In this document: positions 1 through 7,872 of the stretch, piece by piece | How the letters are laid out: each line of letters begins with the position of its first letter | How positions within the stretch are numbered: position 1 is the first letter of the stretch | Assembly (NCBI GenBank): GCA_024638305.1 | Contig: JAHEKN010000290.1 | Span: forward strand, 1 to 40,892 | Source of the DNA: Gemmatimonadota bacterium | GTDB taxonomy: Bacteria; Gemmatimonadota; Gemmatimonadetes; Longimicrobiales; Gaopeijiaceae | Reading direction: 5' to 3' | DNA length: 40,892 nt | Made by a program: the position numbers and the translations under genes | The notes under the pieces: generated by a model | What the model was told of the DNA's origin: nothing | What the model saw: the letters and a program-made list of their open reading frames with translations, nothing else | The model's database searches: none

Positions 1-1
1 G

Positions 2-34
2 CGCGGCCACGGCCACCACTGCGGCGGCGGGTAG
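2..34 (+). CDS. possible 3' end of a gene truncated by the window edge
   Basis: Reading from base 2 gives ten residues (RGHGHHCGGG) and then TAG at 32-34. All but one codon end in C, as in the coding sequence nearby, and a strong hairpin follows 20 bp later. A Gly/His/Cys tail fits the C-terminus of a metal-binding protein, but ten residues cannot show this. The other two plus frames stay open here, so the reading is weak. Confidence 0.25.
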   Translation, partial: RGHGHHCGGG

Positions 35-53
35 GATTCGCCCCCGAACGGGC

Positions 54-83
54 GAGCCCGGTGACGCATGCGCCACCGGGCTC
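54..83. terminator. perfect inverted repeat, possible terminator
   Basis: Bases 54-63 (GAGCCCGGTG) and 74-83 (CACCGGGCTC) are exact reverse complements, 10 bp each, around a 10-base loop that holds the palindrome CGCATGCG. No T tract follows on either strand. It lies after the possible plus-strand stop at 34 and 134 bp beyond the threonine ammonia-lyase stop, so it could end transcription from either side. Apart from this, 84-216 shows nothing I can identify. Confidence 0.4.
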
Positions 84-216
84 AAGTTGGAGTGGCCCGC
101 CCGAATCTCACCGCCGCACAAATTTCCCCGATCCGAACGAGTGCCTCCGCCCAGAAGAATGCGCCGCGGCCCGGGCGGGTTCCCGACGGAGGATCCACCG
201 CCCTTCCGGCGCGACG

Positions 217-1428
217 TCAGGTGTCCTCCTCCACCCGGTGCCCTCGGGACTCGAGCGCGCCAATCACTTCCTGCACGTGCTCCCGGCCACGGGTCTCCAG
301 GTGCATGACGATCTCGACGTCGCCCACCGAGATGTCGGCGTAAGAGCGCCGGTGGCCGATGTCCAGGACGTTAGCGCCCAGGGCCGCGACCGCGTCGGTG
401 AGTCGGGCGAGGGACCCCGGACGGTCCCGCACCTTGACCATGAGCCGGGCCGACCGCCCATCGAACACCAACCCTCGCTCGATGATGCGCGCGACCATGT
501 TTACGTCGATGTTGCCACCGCTCAAGACGACGACCGCGGTCTCCTCCGCCGATGCCGGGACCCGACCGGCCAGGAGCGCGGCGAGCGGCGCGGCTCCCGC
601 GCCCTCCACGACGGTACGCTCCCGCTCGAGCAGCAGCAGCACAGCGCTCGCGATCTCTTCATCGGATACCACGACGATGTCCTCGACGTGCTCCTCGATG
701 ATCGGGAACGTGCGCTGCCCCACGCGCTTGACCGCGATCCCGTCCGCGATGGTCTCCTCGGGGAGGAGATCCACGATGGCGCCGCTGTCACGCGCCGCCC
801 GGGCCGACTGCGCGGCCTCGGCCTCCACGCCCACGATCCTGACCTCCGGCTTCCACGCCTTGAGCGCGATCGCGATTCCCGAGATCAGGCCGCCTCCCCC
901 GATCGGCACGATCACCAGGTCGAGGTCTGGGACCTGGTCGATGAGCTCCAGGCCGATCGAGCCTTGGCCCGCAATGATGGCGTCGTCGTCGAAGGCGGGG
1001 ACCAACAGCAGTCCCTGCTCCGAGACTCTCCGCTCGGCCTCGTCGACCGCGTCGTAGAACGACGTGCCGTGCAGGACCACCTCGGCGCCGTATCTCCGAG
1101 TGTTGGCCACCTTCACGAGCGGCGTGGTCTCGGGCATGACGACGGTGGCCCTCACGCCCGCCCGGGCGGCGTGGAGCGCGAGCGCCTGCGCGTGGTTCCC
1201 CGCGCTCGCCGTGATGACGCCGCGAGCGCGCTCGTCGTCGGTCAGGAGTGAAAGCCGATTCGCGGCTCCACGATCCTTGAACGACCCTGTCCGCTGGAGA
1301 TTCTCGAACTTGTACCAGAGCTCGCACGGGGCCAGATCGGCGGTGCCGAGCGCTGGAGTGCAGGAGGTTCGCACCACCTGACCTTCGATCCGGGCAGACG
1401 CTGCGCGGATCTGCTCGAAGGTGACCAC
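217..1428 (-). CDS. ilvA: threonine ammonia-lyase (PLP) with C-terminal ACT domain
   Basis: Cytoplasmic PLP enzyme that deaminates L-threonine to 2-oxobutanoate, the first step towards isoleucine, or degrades threonine/serine. The 403 residues match the single-ACT-domain form. Visible marks are the PLP lysine in GSFKDRGA (K51), the SAGNHAQ substrate loop near 75-81 and the glycine phosphate loop PIGGGG at 175-180. The last ~75 residues form an ACT domain (VKVRDRPGSLARLTDAV), the usual place for allosteric control by amino acids. The start is 13 bp after the stop of the upstream hypothetical gene, so it is probably the last gene of the helicase cluster. Biosynthetic and catabolic roles cannot be separated from sequence; no other ilv genes are in the window. 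Confidence 0.93.
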   Translation of the reverse strand: MVTFEQIRAASARIEGQVVRTSCTPALGTADLAPCELWYKFENLQRTGSFKDRGAANRLSLLTDDERARGVITASAGNHAQALALHAARAGVRATVVMPETTPLVKVANTRRYGAEVVLHGTSFYDAVDEAERRVSEQGLLLVPAFDDDAIIAGQGSIGLELIDQVPDLDLVIVPIGGGGLISGIAIALKAWKPEVRIVGVEAEAAQSARAARDSGAIVDLLPEETIADGIAVKRVGQRTFPIIEEHVEDIVVVSDEEIASAVLLLLERERTVVEGAGAAPLAALLAGRVPASAEETAVVVLSGGNIDVNMVARIIERGLVFDGRSARLMVKVRDRPGSLARLTDAVAALGANVLDIGHRRSYADISVGDVEIVMHLETRGREHVQEVIGALESRGHRVEEDT

Positions 1429-1441
1429 GTGCTGGTCCCGA

Positions 1442-1876
1442 TCAATCGGTCGGACGGTAGCGACCGACCTTCAGTGGCGGATCGATGCTCCACAGGAACC
1501 GGAAGAGGTTCTTCCCGCCGTCCACCCTGGCCGACCGCTCCTCTCGCGTCTTCGGATAGTCCACGCCCTGCTGGCTCTCGACCACTACCAGGTCCCCCTC
1601 GACGGACCCGGCCTCGAATTCCCGGAGCGCCGCGAGGAGTTGATCCAACGCCGCCTGCTCCGCCTCGTCCTGCACGGCACCCTCGGCCCTTCCCGTGAGC
1701 TCCGCTTGGTCCACTCGCTCGTATCCGGACTCGAACTCATCCACCGGAATGGAGAATTGGCGATCGCGCCGGAAGCCGATCTCGTTCATCGCCCGCGCGT
1801 CGAAGTCGACCTCAACGCTCTGGAGGGTGTTGCCGTATCGCTTCAGGATCATGGGTGTCTGGGTGATTGGGTTCAT
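1442..1876 (-). CDS. conserved-looking hypothetical protein, 144 aa
   Basis: I do not recognise a family. It is a soluble-looking protein with no signal peptide or membrane helix, an acidic helical middle (about residues 60-90, rich in Glu, Gln, Ala) and a basic C-terminus ending in PPLKVGRYRPTD. It sits 20 bp after the helicase stop and 13 bp before the ilvA start, all on the same strand, which supports it as a translated middle gene of that cluster. The ATG at 1876 has no good Shine-Dalgarno, and an in-frame ATG at 1852 would shorten it by eight residues. Confidence 0.65.
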   Translation of the reverse strand: MNPITQTPMILKRYGNTLQSVEVDFDARAMNEIGFRRDRQFSIPVDEFESGYERVDQAELTGRAEGAVQDEAEQAALDQLLAALREFEAGSVEGDLVVVESQQGVDYPKTREERSARVDGGKNLFRFLWSIDPPLKVGRYRPTD

Positions 1877-1896
1877 GACGACCGTGCCCAGCGGCT

Positions 1897-3144
1897 TCAG
1901 TCGTGCTTCAGGAGCTGTTCAAGCTCTTCGGGAGAGAGGTCGCTCGCTACCTTGGAGCCGAATGCGCGCCCGCTCCGCGAGCGCCGAGGACCGCTGGAAA
2001 GCCCCCCGGGGGCGGCGCCCCCGCCGTAGTCGAAGTCCGGGAGGCTGATGCGCTCGAGATCCCGGCCCAGCCGGTACTCGATGGACTTGAGGTGACCGAG
2101 ATCGGTCGCGGTCACGAACGTGACGGCGGTACCCACCGCCCCGGCTCGTGCCGTCCGCCCGATGCGGTGGACGTAGTCCTCGGGATCGAGCGGGATGTCG
2201 TAATTCACTACGTGGGAGATTCCCTCGACGTCCAGGCCCCTCTGCGCGATGTCCGTCGCCACGAGCACCCGAATCTGACCGGTTGCGAACCGGTCGAGAG
2301 CGCGGGTCCTGAGCTTCATGTTGCGGTCGGAGTGCATCACGTCGGTCTTGACCCCTGCCCGCTCCAGGTAGACCCGCAGGGTGTCCGCTCCCACCTTGGT
2401 GCGTGTAAACACCAGCACCTGATCCCAGCCCGAGTCTCCGAGCAAGCTCAGAAGCAGGTCCGGCTTGAGCTGAGGCTTCACGGCATACACCAGCTCGGTG
2501 ATGCCCTCTGCCGTCGTGCCAGCCGGCGCGACCTCGATCCAGACCGGATCCTTCATGATCCTGAGCGCGAGCGCGTGCACACCGTTCGGCATCGTTGCCG
2601 AGAATAGCAGAGTTTGGCGGTTTGCTGGCGTGGCGCGCAGCACTTGGTCGATCTGCGGGCGAAATCCCATGTCCAGCATCCGGTCCGCTTCGTCCAGAAT
2701 CAGGACCTCGACGGCCCTGAGGTCGGCGTTCTTCCTCTGAACGTGATCGATCAGTCGACCGGGCGTCGCGGCAATGACGTCGACCCCGGTCTTGAGGTCG
2801 CTGATCTGCGGACCGAATGCCACGCCGCCCACAATGCACGTGCTCTTGATCTTGGTCCCCCGGGAGAAGCCGAGGGTGTCCTCGTAGACTTGCTGGGCGA
2901 GCTCACGCGTGGGGCACAACACCAGCGCCTGCGGCACTTTCCGGGCTTGGATGCGCTCCAGGGTGGGCAGCATGAACCCTCCGGTCTTTCCGGTGCCGGT
3001 CTGAGCGATTCCCACGATGTCCCGGCCTTCCAGGGCATGGGGAATCGCCTCCTCCTGAATCGGGGAGGGTTTCTTCCAACCGAGGGTCTCCACGGCCGCC
3101 AGACTGGTTTCTGACAGGCCCAACTCTTCGAAGCTCTTCGACAT
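1897..3144 (-). CDS. DEAD-box ATP-dependent RNA helicase (RhlE-like)
   Basis: An RNA helicase that remodels structured RNA or ribonucleoproteins using ATP. The motifs are complete and in order: Q motif (KKPSPIQ), Walker A AQTGTGKT (47-54), PTRELAQQ (79-85), DEAD (151-154), SAT (182-184), TDIAQRGLD and HRIGRTARAG. The C-terminal tail is short and basic-acidic, closer to RhlE-type proteins than to DbpA or CsdA, which carry long RNA-binding tails. The open frame runs 225 codons further upstream, but the ATG at 3144 starts the family's normal N-terminus, has AAGGAG eight bases before it, and avoids overlap with the divergent phosphatase gene. Length is 415 residues. It heads the cluster with the hypothetical gene and ilvA. 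Confidence 0.93.
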   Translation of the reverse strand: MSKSFEELGLSETSLAAVETLGWKKPSPIQEEAIPHALEGRDIVGIAQTGTGKTGGFMLPTLERIQARKVPQALVLCPTRELAQQVYEDTLGFSRGTKIKSTCIVGGVAFGPQISDLKTGVDVIAATPGRLIDHVQRKNADLRAVEVLILDEADRMLDMGFRPQIDQVLRATPANRQTLLFSATMPNGVHALALRIMKDPVWIEVAPAGTTAEGITELVYAVKPQLKPDLLLSLLGDSGWDQVLVFTRTKVGADTLRVYLERAGVKTDVMHSDRNMKLRTRALDRFATGQIRVLVATDIAQRGLDVEGISHVVNYDIPLDPEDYVHRIGRTARAGAVGTAVTFVTATDLGHLKSIEYRLGRDLERISLPDFDYGGGAAPGGLSSGPRRSRSGRAFGSKVASDLSPEELEQLLKHD

Positions 3145-3255
3145 CCGTCTCCTTGCGCAATTGGCACCCGCCTTCTGCGGCCGCCCGGTAATGTTACCTT
3201 TTCCGCACACCGAGATATAGGTCCGACCCCAAGCACTCCCGTCTCGCGCACCAGC

Positions 3256-3735
3256 ATGTCGACACAATCCGGGACCTCGGTACTCTTCGTTTGCCTCGGG
3301 AACATCTGCCGGTCTCCCCTGGCCGAAGGCGTCTTCCAGCACCTCGTCGACGAGCGCGGCCTCGGAAGTCGTTTCGTCGTCGACTCGGCCGGGACGGGTG
3401 GGTGGCACGTGGGCGAACGGCCGGACCCACGATCCGAGAAGGTCGCGGCCGAACACGGCATCCACCTGGCCGGCTCCGCTCGCCGCCTGGAGGCCGACGA
3501 CCTGCGCGAGTTCGACCACGTGATCGTGATGGATCGGCAGAACCTCGCTGACGTCCGCCAACTCCACGACCTCCACGGTGGTCCAGCCGAGATCCGACTG
3601 CTGCGGGAGTTCGACGAGCAGGCGGACCGGGACCTGGACGTTCCCGACCCCTACTACGGCGGACCGGACGGCTTCGAGAAGGTCTTCCGGATGGTCTTCC
3701 GTTCCTGTGAGGGACTCCTGACCGCTCTTCACTGA
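3256..3735 (+). CDS. low-molecular-weight phosphatase (LMW-PTP family)
   Basis: Cytoplasmic phosphatase of 159 residues. The P-loop C13-LGNIC-R19-S near the N-terminus and the general-acid loop DPYY (131-134) are both intact, so it should be active through a phosphocysteine intermediate. The family includes protein-tyrosine phosphatases and enzymes that dephosphorylate sugar phosphates attached to proteins. The next gene, one base after this stop, encodes a fructosamine-3-kinase-like protein. That pairing favours removal of phosphate from ribose-5-phosphate- or erythrose-4-phosphate-glycated proteins over tyrosine signalling. The choice between these activities is an inference from context. 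The ATG at 3256 follows a divergent 111-bp gap from the helicase gene. Confidence 0.92.
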   Translation: MSTQSGTSVLFVCLGNICRSPLAEGVFQHLVDERGLGSRFVVDSAGTGGWHVGERPDPRSEKVAAEHGIHLAGSARRLEADDLREFDHVIVMDRQNLADVRQLHDLHGGPAEIRLLREFDEQADRDLDVPDPYYGGPDGFEKVFRMVFRSCEGLLTALH

Positions 3736-3736
3736 G

Positions 3737-4663
3737 GTGGTCCGCGGTCGGGGCACTTCCGAGCGGATCATCGACGAGGTCGAAGCGGTCCTCGGGGAGT
3801 TGGAAGGCAGATCCGTCACGGTGGTCGCGGCGAATCCGCTGCCGGGGGGCTGCGTCAGCGACGCTCGGGCGCTCCAGACCGACCGGGGCGATCACTACTT
3901 CCTCAAGTCCGACCAGAGTGCGCCACCCGGGTTCTTCGCCGCCGAGGCGCATGGGCTCCGGGCGTTGGGTGCGATGGCGGGCGTGCGCACCCCCGACGTG
4001 ATCGGATGGAGTGACACGTCCGGGGCGGCCTGGCTCCTCCTCGAGCACGTCGCAGCCGGCTCGCCGACGCGCCGGTTTTGGAGTGCCCTGGGCGCGATGG
4101 TGCGGGCGCTCCACGACGCGGCCCAGCCAGGGCCTGGCTTCGAAACCGACAACTACATCGGCTCGCTCCCCCAGGACAACGGGCCCCTCGCAGAATGGAG
4201 CTCGTTCTGGCGCGATCGGCGCATCGTGCCACAGCTCGAGCTGGCCTTCGCGGGCAGGCGCCTAGACGCCGCAGACCACGTGTGGCGGCGCCTCCTGGAC
4301 GCGCTCCCAACGGCGCTGGCCGGCGCTCCCGCTTCAGGCCGGGCCGCGCTCCTGCATGGAGATTTCTGGAGCGGCAACGTGTACCCGGACACCTCCGGCC
4401 ATCCCGTGCTGATCGACCCGGCTGCATACCGGGGGGACGCCGAGGTCGACATCGCGATGAGCGAGCTGTTCGGGGGCTTCGCCCCGGAGTTCTACCAAGC
4501 GTACCAGGCCAACGGCCCGCTCGATCCGGAGTACCTGCGCGTGCGCCGGGCGGTCTATCAGCTCTACCCGTTGCTCGTGCACGTGAACCTGTTCGGCGGG
4601 AGCTACGCGTCTCCGGCGCGGCATTCGGCTGAAACGATCGTGCGGACGGCGGGCCTCGGCTAG
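3737..4663 (+). CDS. fructosamine-3-kinase family protein (ribulosamine/erythrulosamine kinase-like)
   Basis: Aminoglycoside-kinase-fold enzyme of 308 residues that phosphorylates the 3-hydroxyl of ketoamine sugars on glycated lysines, making them fall off. Visible marks are the ATP-binding lysine in YFLK (K57), the catalytic loop LLHGDFWSGNV with D209, and the metal-binding IDPA (D227). The tail NLFGGSY is typical of the family. The GTG start at 3737 lies one base after the phosphatase stop, so translation is probably coupled. Its TAG and the opposing aminotransferase's TAG share one CTAG (4660-4663). Bacterial members tested biochemically prefer ribulosamines and erythrulosamines; I infer the same here. 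Confidence 0.88.
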   Translation: MVRGRGTSERIIDEVEAVLGELEGRSVTVVAANPLPGGCVSDARALQTDRGDHYFLKSDQSAPPGFFAAEAHGLRALGAMAGVRTPDVIGWSDTSGAAWLLLEHVAAGSPTRRFWSALGAMVRALHDAAQPGPGFETDNYIGSLPQDNGPLAEWSSFWRDRRIVPQLELAFAGRRLDAADHVWRRLLDALPTALAGAPASGRAALLHGDFWSGNVYPDTSGHPVLIDPAAYRGDAEVDIAMSELFGGFAPEFYQAYQANGPLDPEYLRVRRAVYQLYPLLVHVNLFGGSYASPARHSAETIVRTAGLG

Positions 4664-5853
4664 CCTAGGCGGGGCTGCATCCAGCGGGCGATTCTGCGAA
4701 TCCCGTCTTCCAGAAGCTCGTCGGACGTGGCGAAGCTCAGGCGGGCGTAGCGCGAGTCCCCGAATGCCTCTCCCGGAACGATGGCTGCGCCTTCCTCTTC
4801 CAGAATTGCCGTGCAGACATCCCCGGCCGAGCTGAGGCCGTCGCCGAAAGCGGCATCGACGCGGAAGTACAGGTAGAACGCCCCCGCGGGCGGGACGAAG
4901 TGGACCGCGGGGAGGAGCTCCCCGAACAGTCCGACCGCCAGGTCCCGGCGGCGGCGGAAGGCGCACACCATCTCGTCCACGACTGCATTCGTGCGCTCCG
5001 GGTCACCGTACGCCGCCAGCGCCGCCAGCTGCGAGGGTGTCGCGGCATTCGACGTCACATGGCTCTGGAGAGCGGTCATCTTCTGCGCGAGCACGGGATC
5101 CGAATAGGAGAACCCGATCCGCCAACCCGTCATGGCGTAGCTCTTGGAGGCCCCGTTGACGACCACGTTGGGCCCCAGCGTCTCCGCTGGGAGCGAGAGC
5201 AGGCTGGCTGCGATCCCCGGGCCGAAGTGGATGCGCTGGTAGATCTCGTCGCTGATCAGCCAGATGCCACGCTCCCGAGCCCACGCCGCGACTGCGGCCA
5301 ACTCGTCGGATGAGTACACGGCCCCGCTCGGATTGCTCGGCGAGCTGAAGAGCAGCCCCCGGGTGCGGTCGGTCACCGCCGCGTCGAGCGCTTCGGGATC
5401 GAGCTTGAAGCCGTTGCTCTCCGGACCGGCGACCGGGACCGGCTCGGCCCGGGCCAACGCGATGATCTCCGGGTAGCTCGTCCAGTAGGGCGCTCCCATC
5501 AGGACCTCGTCCCCGGGCCCGAACAGACAGAAGCACGCGTTGAAGATGGACTGCTTGGCACCCGAGCTCACGACCACTCCCTCCCACGTGAGCTCGGAAG
5601 CCGACTCCGGTTGATGATAGCACGCGATCGCCTTGCGGAGCTCGACCAGGCCCGGGGTCGGCGTGTAGCGCGTGCCACCGGAGCGGATGCCCTGGATGCC
5701 ACCCTCCGCGATCCAGGCTGGCGTGTCGAAGTCGGGCTGCCCCGCGCTCAGGTCGATGATGTCCCGCCCCTCCGCCTTGAGGCGTCTGGCCAGGGTGCTG
5801 ACCGCGATGGTGGCGGACGGACGGAGGCGTTCGATGTTCGGGCTTACGCGCAT
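4660..5853 (-). CDS. class I PLP aminotransferase (aspartate aminotransferase-like)
   Basis: PLP fold-type I transaminase of 397 residues, the usual length for the prokaryotic aspartate aminotransferase subgroup. The N-terminus (SATIAVSTLARRLKAEGRDIIDLSAGQPDFDTP) is diagnostic. SNPSG carries the PLP-contacting Asn (174), SDEIY the Asp/Tyr pair, and SKSYAMTGWRIGF the Schiff-base lysine K237. It probably interconverts aspartate/glutamate and their 2-oxoacids; some relatives act on prephenate or aromatic acids, which cannot be excluded. It ends tail-to-tail with the kinase gene and stands alone on its strand, with 63 bp to the beta-lactamase-like gene upstream. Confidence 0.92.
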   Translation of the reverse strand: MRVSPNIERLRPSATIAVSTLARRLKAEGRDIIDLSAGQPDFDTPAWIAEGGIQGIRSGGTRYTPTPGLVELRKAIACYHQPESASELTWEGVVVSSGAKQSIFNACFCLFGPGDEVLMGAPYWTSYPEIIALARAEPVPVAGPESNGFKLDPEALDAAVTDRTRGLLFSSPSNPSGAVYSSDELAAVAAWARERGIWLISDEIYQRIHFGPGIAASLLSLPAETLGPNVVVNGASKSYAMTGWRIGFSYSDPVLAQKMTALQSHVTSNAATPSQLAALAAYGDPERTNAVVDEMVCAFRRRRDLAVGLFGELLPAVHFVPPAGAFYLYFRVDAAFGDGLSSAGDVCTAILEEEGAAIVPGEAFGDSRYARLSFATSDELLEDGIRRIARWMQPRLG

Positions 5854-5916
5854 GCGGAGCTGGGCTTGGTGTCGGGGGCCCGGCGCGCGAGCCGCGGCCG
5901 GAAGCTGAATATCGGC

Positions 5917-6930
5917 TTACCCGACGGGGTTGAAAAGGAAGAAGTCGTAGATTGCCCGCGCCGCATGCGCGATCGCACGCTCCCGCTGCGGTGTGGGAAT
6001 CTCTGAGTCCTTCACGAAAGCCACCGTCACGACGTGGCCGGCGTCGCCGGGCAGGTAGATGATCCCCACGTCGTTCGTGGTCCCTCCGATCGTGCCGGTC
6101 TTGTGCGCCACGACGGTGCGCGGCGGGAGGAGTCCCTTGAGGCGCTCCGTGCCGGTCTCGACCCGCCGCAGAACATCCAGCAGAAGCTCCGTGCTCGCGC
6201 CGCCCACGGCCTCGCCGTCCCAGATCTTCCTGAGCAACGCAGCCATGGAGCGTGGTGTGGACGTGTCGCGCGGATCCGTACCGAACGTGTCTCTGGCTCG
6301 GCCCCGCTCGTCCGGATGCACCTCTCCCGACAGTTCCCGCCAGAGCTCGGGGGAAATCCGCCCATCCTCGGGCGCGCCCTCGATGCCGGAGTAGTCGGCG
6401 ATCAACAGCGACGTAGGCCGGTCCACCCGCAGGCCGTCGATACCGAGCGTCCGCATGCGGGCGGTGACCGCCGCACTGCCACCCGCCGCGGCCAAGGTCA
6501 GATCCGTGGCGCTATTGTCGCTGATGAGGAGCATCAGCTCCATCAGGTTCCGTAGTGAGAGCGCCACGCCGGGATCGTCGAAGAGTCGTGACAACGTCCC
6601 GCTCCCCGGGTGCAGGTCCTCCGGTCCTAGCTCCACCATCTCCGCCAGGGATCGCTCGCCAGCGTCCACGCGGGTGAGCAGTTGTACCGCGATGGGTACC
6701 TTGTAGGTGCTCGCCATGGGGAAGGGCTCGTCTGCGTGCAGGTAGACCTCCCTCCCCGACTCGAGGTGGATGGCAGCCACGCCCAGGCGTCCTCCCGAGA
6801 GAGCTTCCAGGCGTCCCAGCTCGGCTTCCAAGCGGGCGAGCGCCGGGTCGTCCGCGGGGACCGTTTGCCCGGCCGCCGCCGTGGCCGTGATCGTCAGGAT
6901 CACGCCGAAGAGCACGCCAATCTTTGTCAT
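5917..6930 (-). CDS. class A beta-lactamase-like serine hydrolase, exported
   Basis: 337-residue periplasmic protein with a Sec signal (hydrophobic 5-20, cleavage near AAAGQ). Three class A marks are intact: STYK (S74, K77), SDN (137-139) and KTG (277-279). The stretch matching the omega loop is abnormal. After VDR (R171, aligned to Arg164) comes PTSLLI instead of WEPELN, so Glu166 and Asn170 are not obvious. About 36 extra residues then precede DPRDTSTP. Either an acidic residue from the insert (e.g. in HPDERG) serves as general base, or the protein acylates but hydrolyses poorly. AGGGGA lies about 11 bp before the ATG. No regulator is adjacent. I take it as an intrinsic chromosomal gene, not acquired resistance. 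Confidence 0.85.
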   Translation of the reverse strand: MTKIGVLFGVILTITATAAAGQTVPADDPALARLEAELGRLEALSGGRLGVAAIHLESGREVYLHADEPFPMASTYKVPIAVQLLTRVDAGERSLAEMVELGPEDLHPGSGTLSRLFDDPGVALSLRNLMELMLLISDNSATDLTLAAAGGSAAVTARMRTLGIDGLRVDRPTSLLIADYSGIEGAPEDGRISPELWRELSGEVHPDERGRARDTFGTDPRDTSTPRSMAALLRKIWDGEAVGGASTELLLDVLRRVETGTERLKGLLPPRTVVAHKTGTIGGTTNDVGIIYLPGDAGHVVTVAFVKDSEIPTPQRERAIAHAARAIYDFFLFNPVG

Positions 6931-7065
6931 GTGCCGGTCCCCTGGTCTATCGGTTCGGCTGGAGCTTGATCGCTGTGCCGACCCCGATCATTTCGTCCGG
7001 AGCAACGTGTCCGGGAGGTCGCTCCTATCGCAACCCGTCGCGCGGAAGGCGCGCGCACGGTGGTG

Positions 7066-7338
7066 CTACTCGTCCCCAGGGTTGCTCGAACGCAGAAGAG
7101 AGGGCGGCGGCGGCGTGGGCGCTTGCAGCCAGGGAGGCGGAATTCCCTTGCCCGGATCGGTCCCCATCAGGAGCGGCCCGGAAGTCTTGCCCATCATGCC
7201 CTTCTGCTTTGGCGAGAGCTGGTTCTGCACGAATGCGGGCGCAGCCAGGGTCTCGATCACCGGGGGCGCGAACACGGCACCCTTGAGCGCCCGAGCGAGA
7301 AAGGCGCGACGGTCAGGCCCATCTCCGCCAGTGTTCAC
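7066..7338 (-). CDS. small protein with Tat-type leader, 90 aa
   Basis: The N-terminus holds DRRAFLARALKGAVFAPPVIETLAAPAF: a twin-arginine pair, a mildly hydrophobic stretch and an APxF-like end. This resembles Tat leaders of small exported proteins of unknown function. The remaining ~55 residues are polar and Pro/Gly-rich (LSPKQKGMMGKT, PPPWLQAPTPPPP) with no cysteine. The ATG overlaps the upstream gene's stop by 4 bp (7335-7338), so translation is coupled. Fully cytoplasmic or membrane-retained forms are possible. A short GC hairpin (7039-7053) follows 13 bp after the stop. Function unknown. Confidence 0.6.
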   Translation of the reverse strand: MNTGGDGPDRRAFLARALKGAVFAPPVIETLAAPAFVQNQLSPKQKGMMGKTSGPLLMGTDPGKGIPPPWLQAPTPPPPSLLRSSNPGDE

Positions 7339-7853
7339 CCCATCAACTCCGCCCGCAGGATCAAGCGCTCCTCCGTGGATCGCTCCCAGGTTCCGGTGCT
7401 ACGGCAGTCGGCCCACATCGGAACACCTTGCTCGTCGGCGGCCACGGCCCGCTGCCAGTGCGCCTCCGCTTGAAAAACTCTCGCTCCAGCCCTCGGCAAG
7501 ATTGTGAATCGGTAGCGCGCGCGGTAGGCCGGCTCGGCCTCGGCGGCCGGTCGGGGGCACACGGCGAGCGGGGCGGCGGCCTCCTCGAGGTTGGCCACCG
7601 GAAACCACTCCGTTTCTACGACGCTTCCGCGCAGACCACCACCGCGCACGGGCACACCCAGGACGTCCAAGTATTCCTCGACTGCCGCGTCCAGGCGTGC
7701 GTTCGGGTTTAGCACCTCCACTCCCGTGCGTTGCGCCGCCGGGAACGCGGCGGCGGAACCGGTCGTCACGGCGCAGGCGCTCGCGAAAACCGTCAGTGCG
7801 GTGAAGAAGAAGCCGCTGGGGCTCCCTCCGCCCCCAGAAGAGCGTCGCTTCAT
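7335..7853 (-). CDS. exported hypothetical protein, possible lipoprotein, 172 aa
   Basis: The frame is open to 8108, but the ATG at 7853 gives a proper signal: basic MKRRSS, a hydrophobic run (FFFTALTVFASAC) and a cysteine that might be lipidated. The lipobox ASAC is weak. The mature part is ~145 residues with several beta-like stretches (YRARYRFTILPRA, FQAEAHWQRAV) and a C-terminal ERSTEERLILRAEL helix. The alternation recalls small lipoproteins with a helix-grip fold, but I recognise no family. It is the middle gene of three minus-strand envelope genes, 19 bp after the upstream stop and overlapping the downstream start by 4 bp. Confidence 0.65.
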   Translation of the reverse strand: MKRRSSGGGGSPSGFFFTALTVFASACAVTTGSAAAFPAAQRTGVEVLNPNARLDAAVEEYLDVLGVPVRGGGLRGSVVETEWFPVANLEEAAAPLAVCPRPAAEAEPAYRARYRFTILPRAGARVFQAEAHWQRAVAADEQGVPMWADCRSTGTWERSTEERLILRAELMG

Positions 7854-7872
7854 CGATGATCCGTTGGAGTGC

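Noticed and set aside
61..1251. Long plus-strand open frame (396 codons) opposite ilvA
   Set aside because: It is the mirror of the threonine ammonia-lyase gene; its protein is Arg/Asp/His-rich with no family features, as expected from antisense reading of G+C-rich coding DNA.
2278..2296. Inverted repeat GACCGGTT/AACCGGTC with a 3-base loop
   Set aside because: It lies inside the helicase coding sequence, where codons explain it; no sign of a regulatory role.
1897..3819. 640-codon helicase frame
   Set aside because: The first 225 codons overlap the divergent phosphatase gene and have no helicase features; ATG 3144 has a strong ribosome site.
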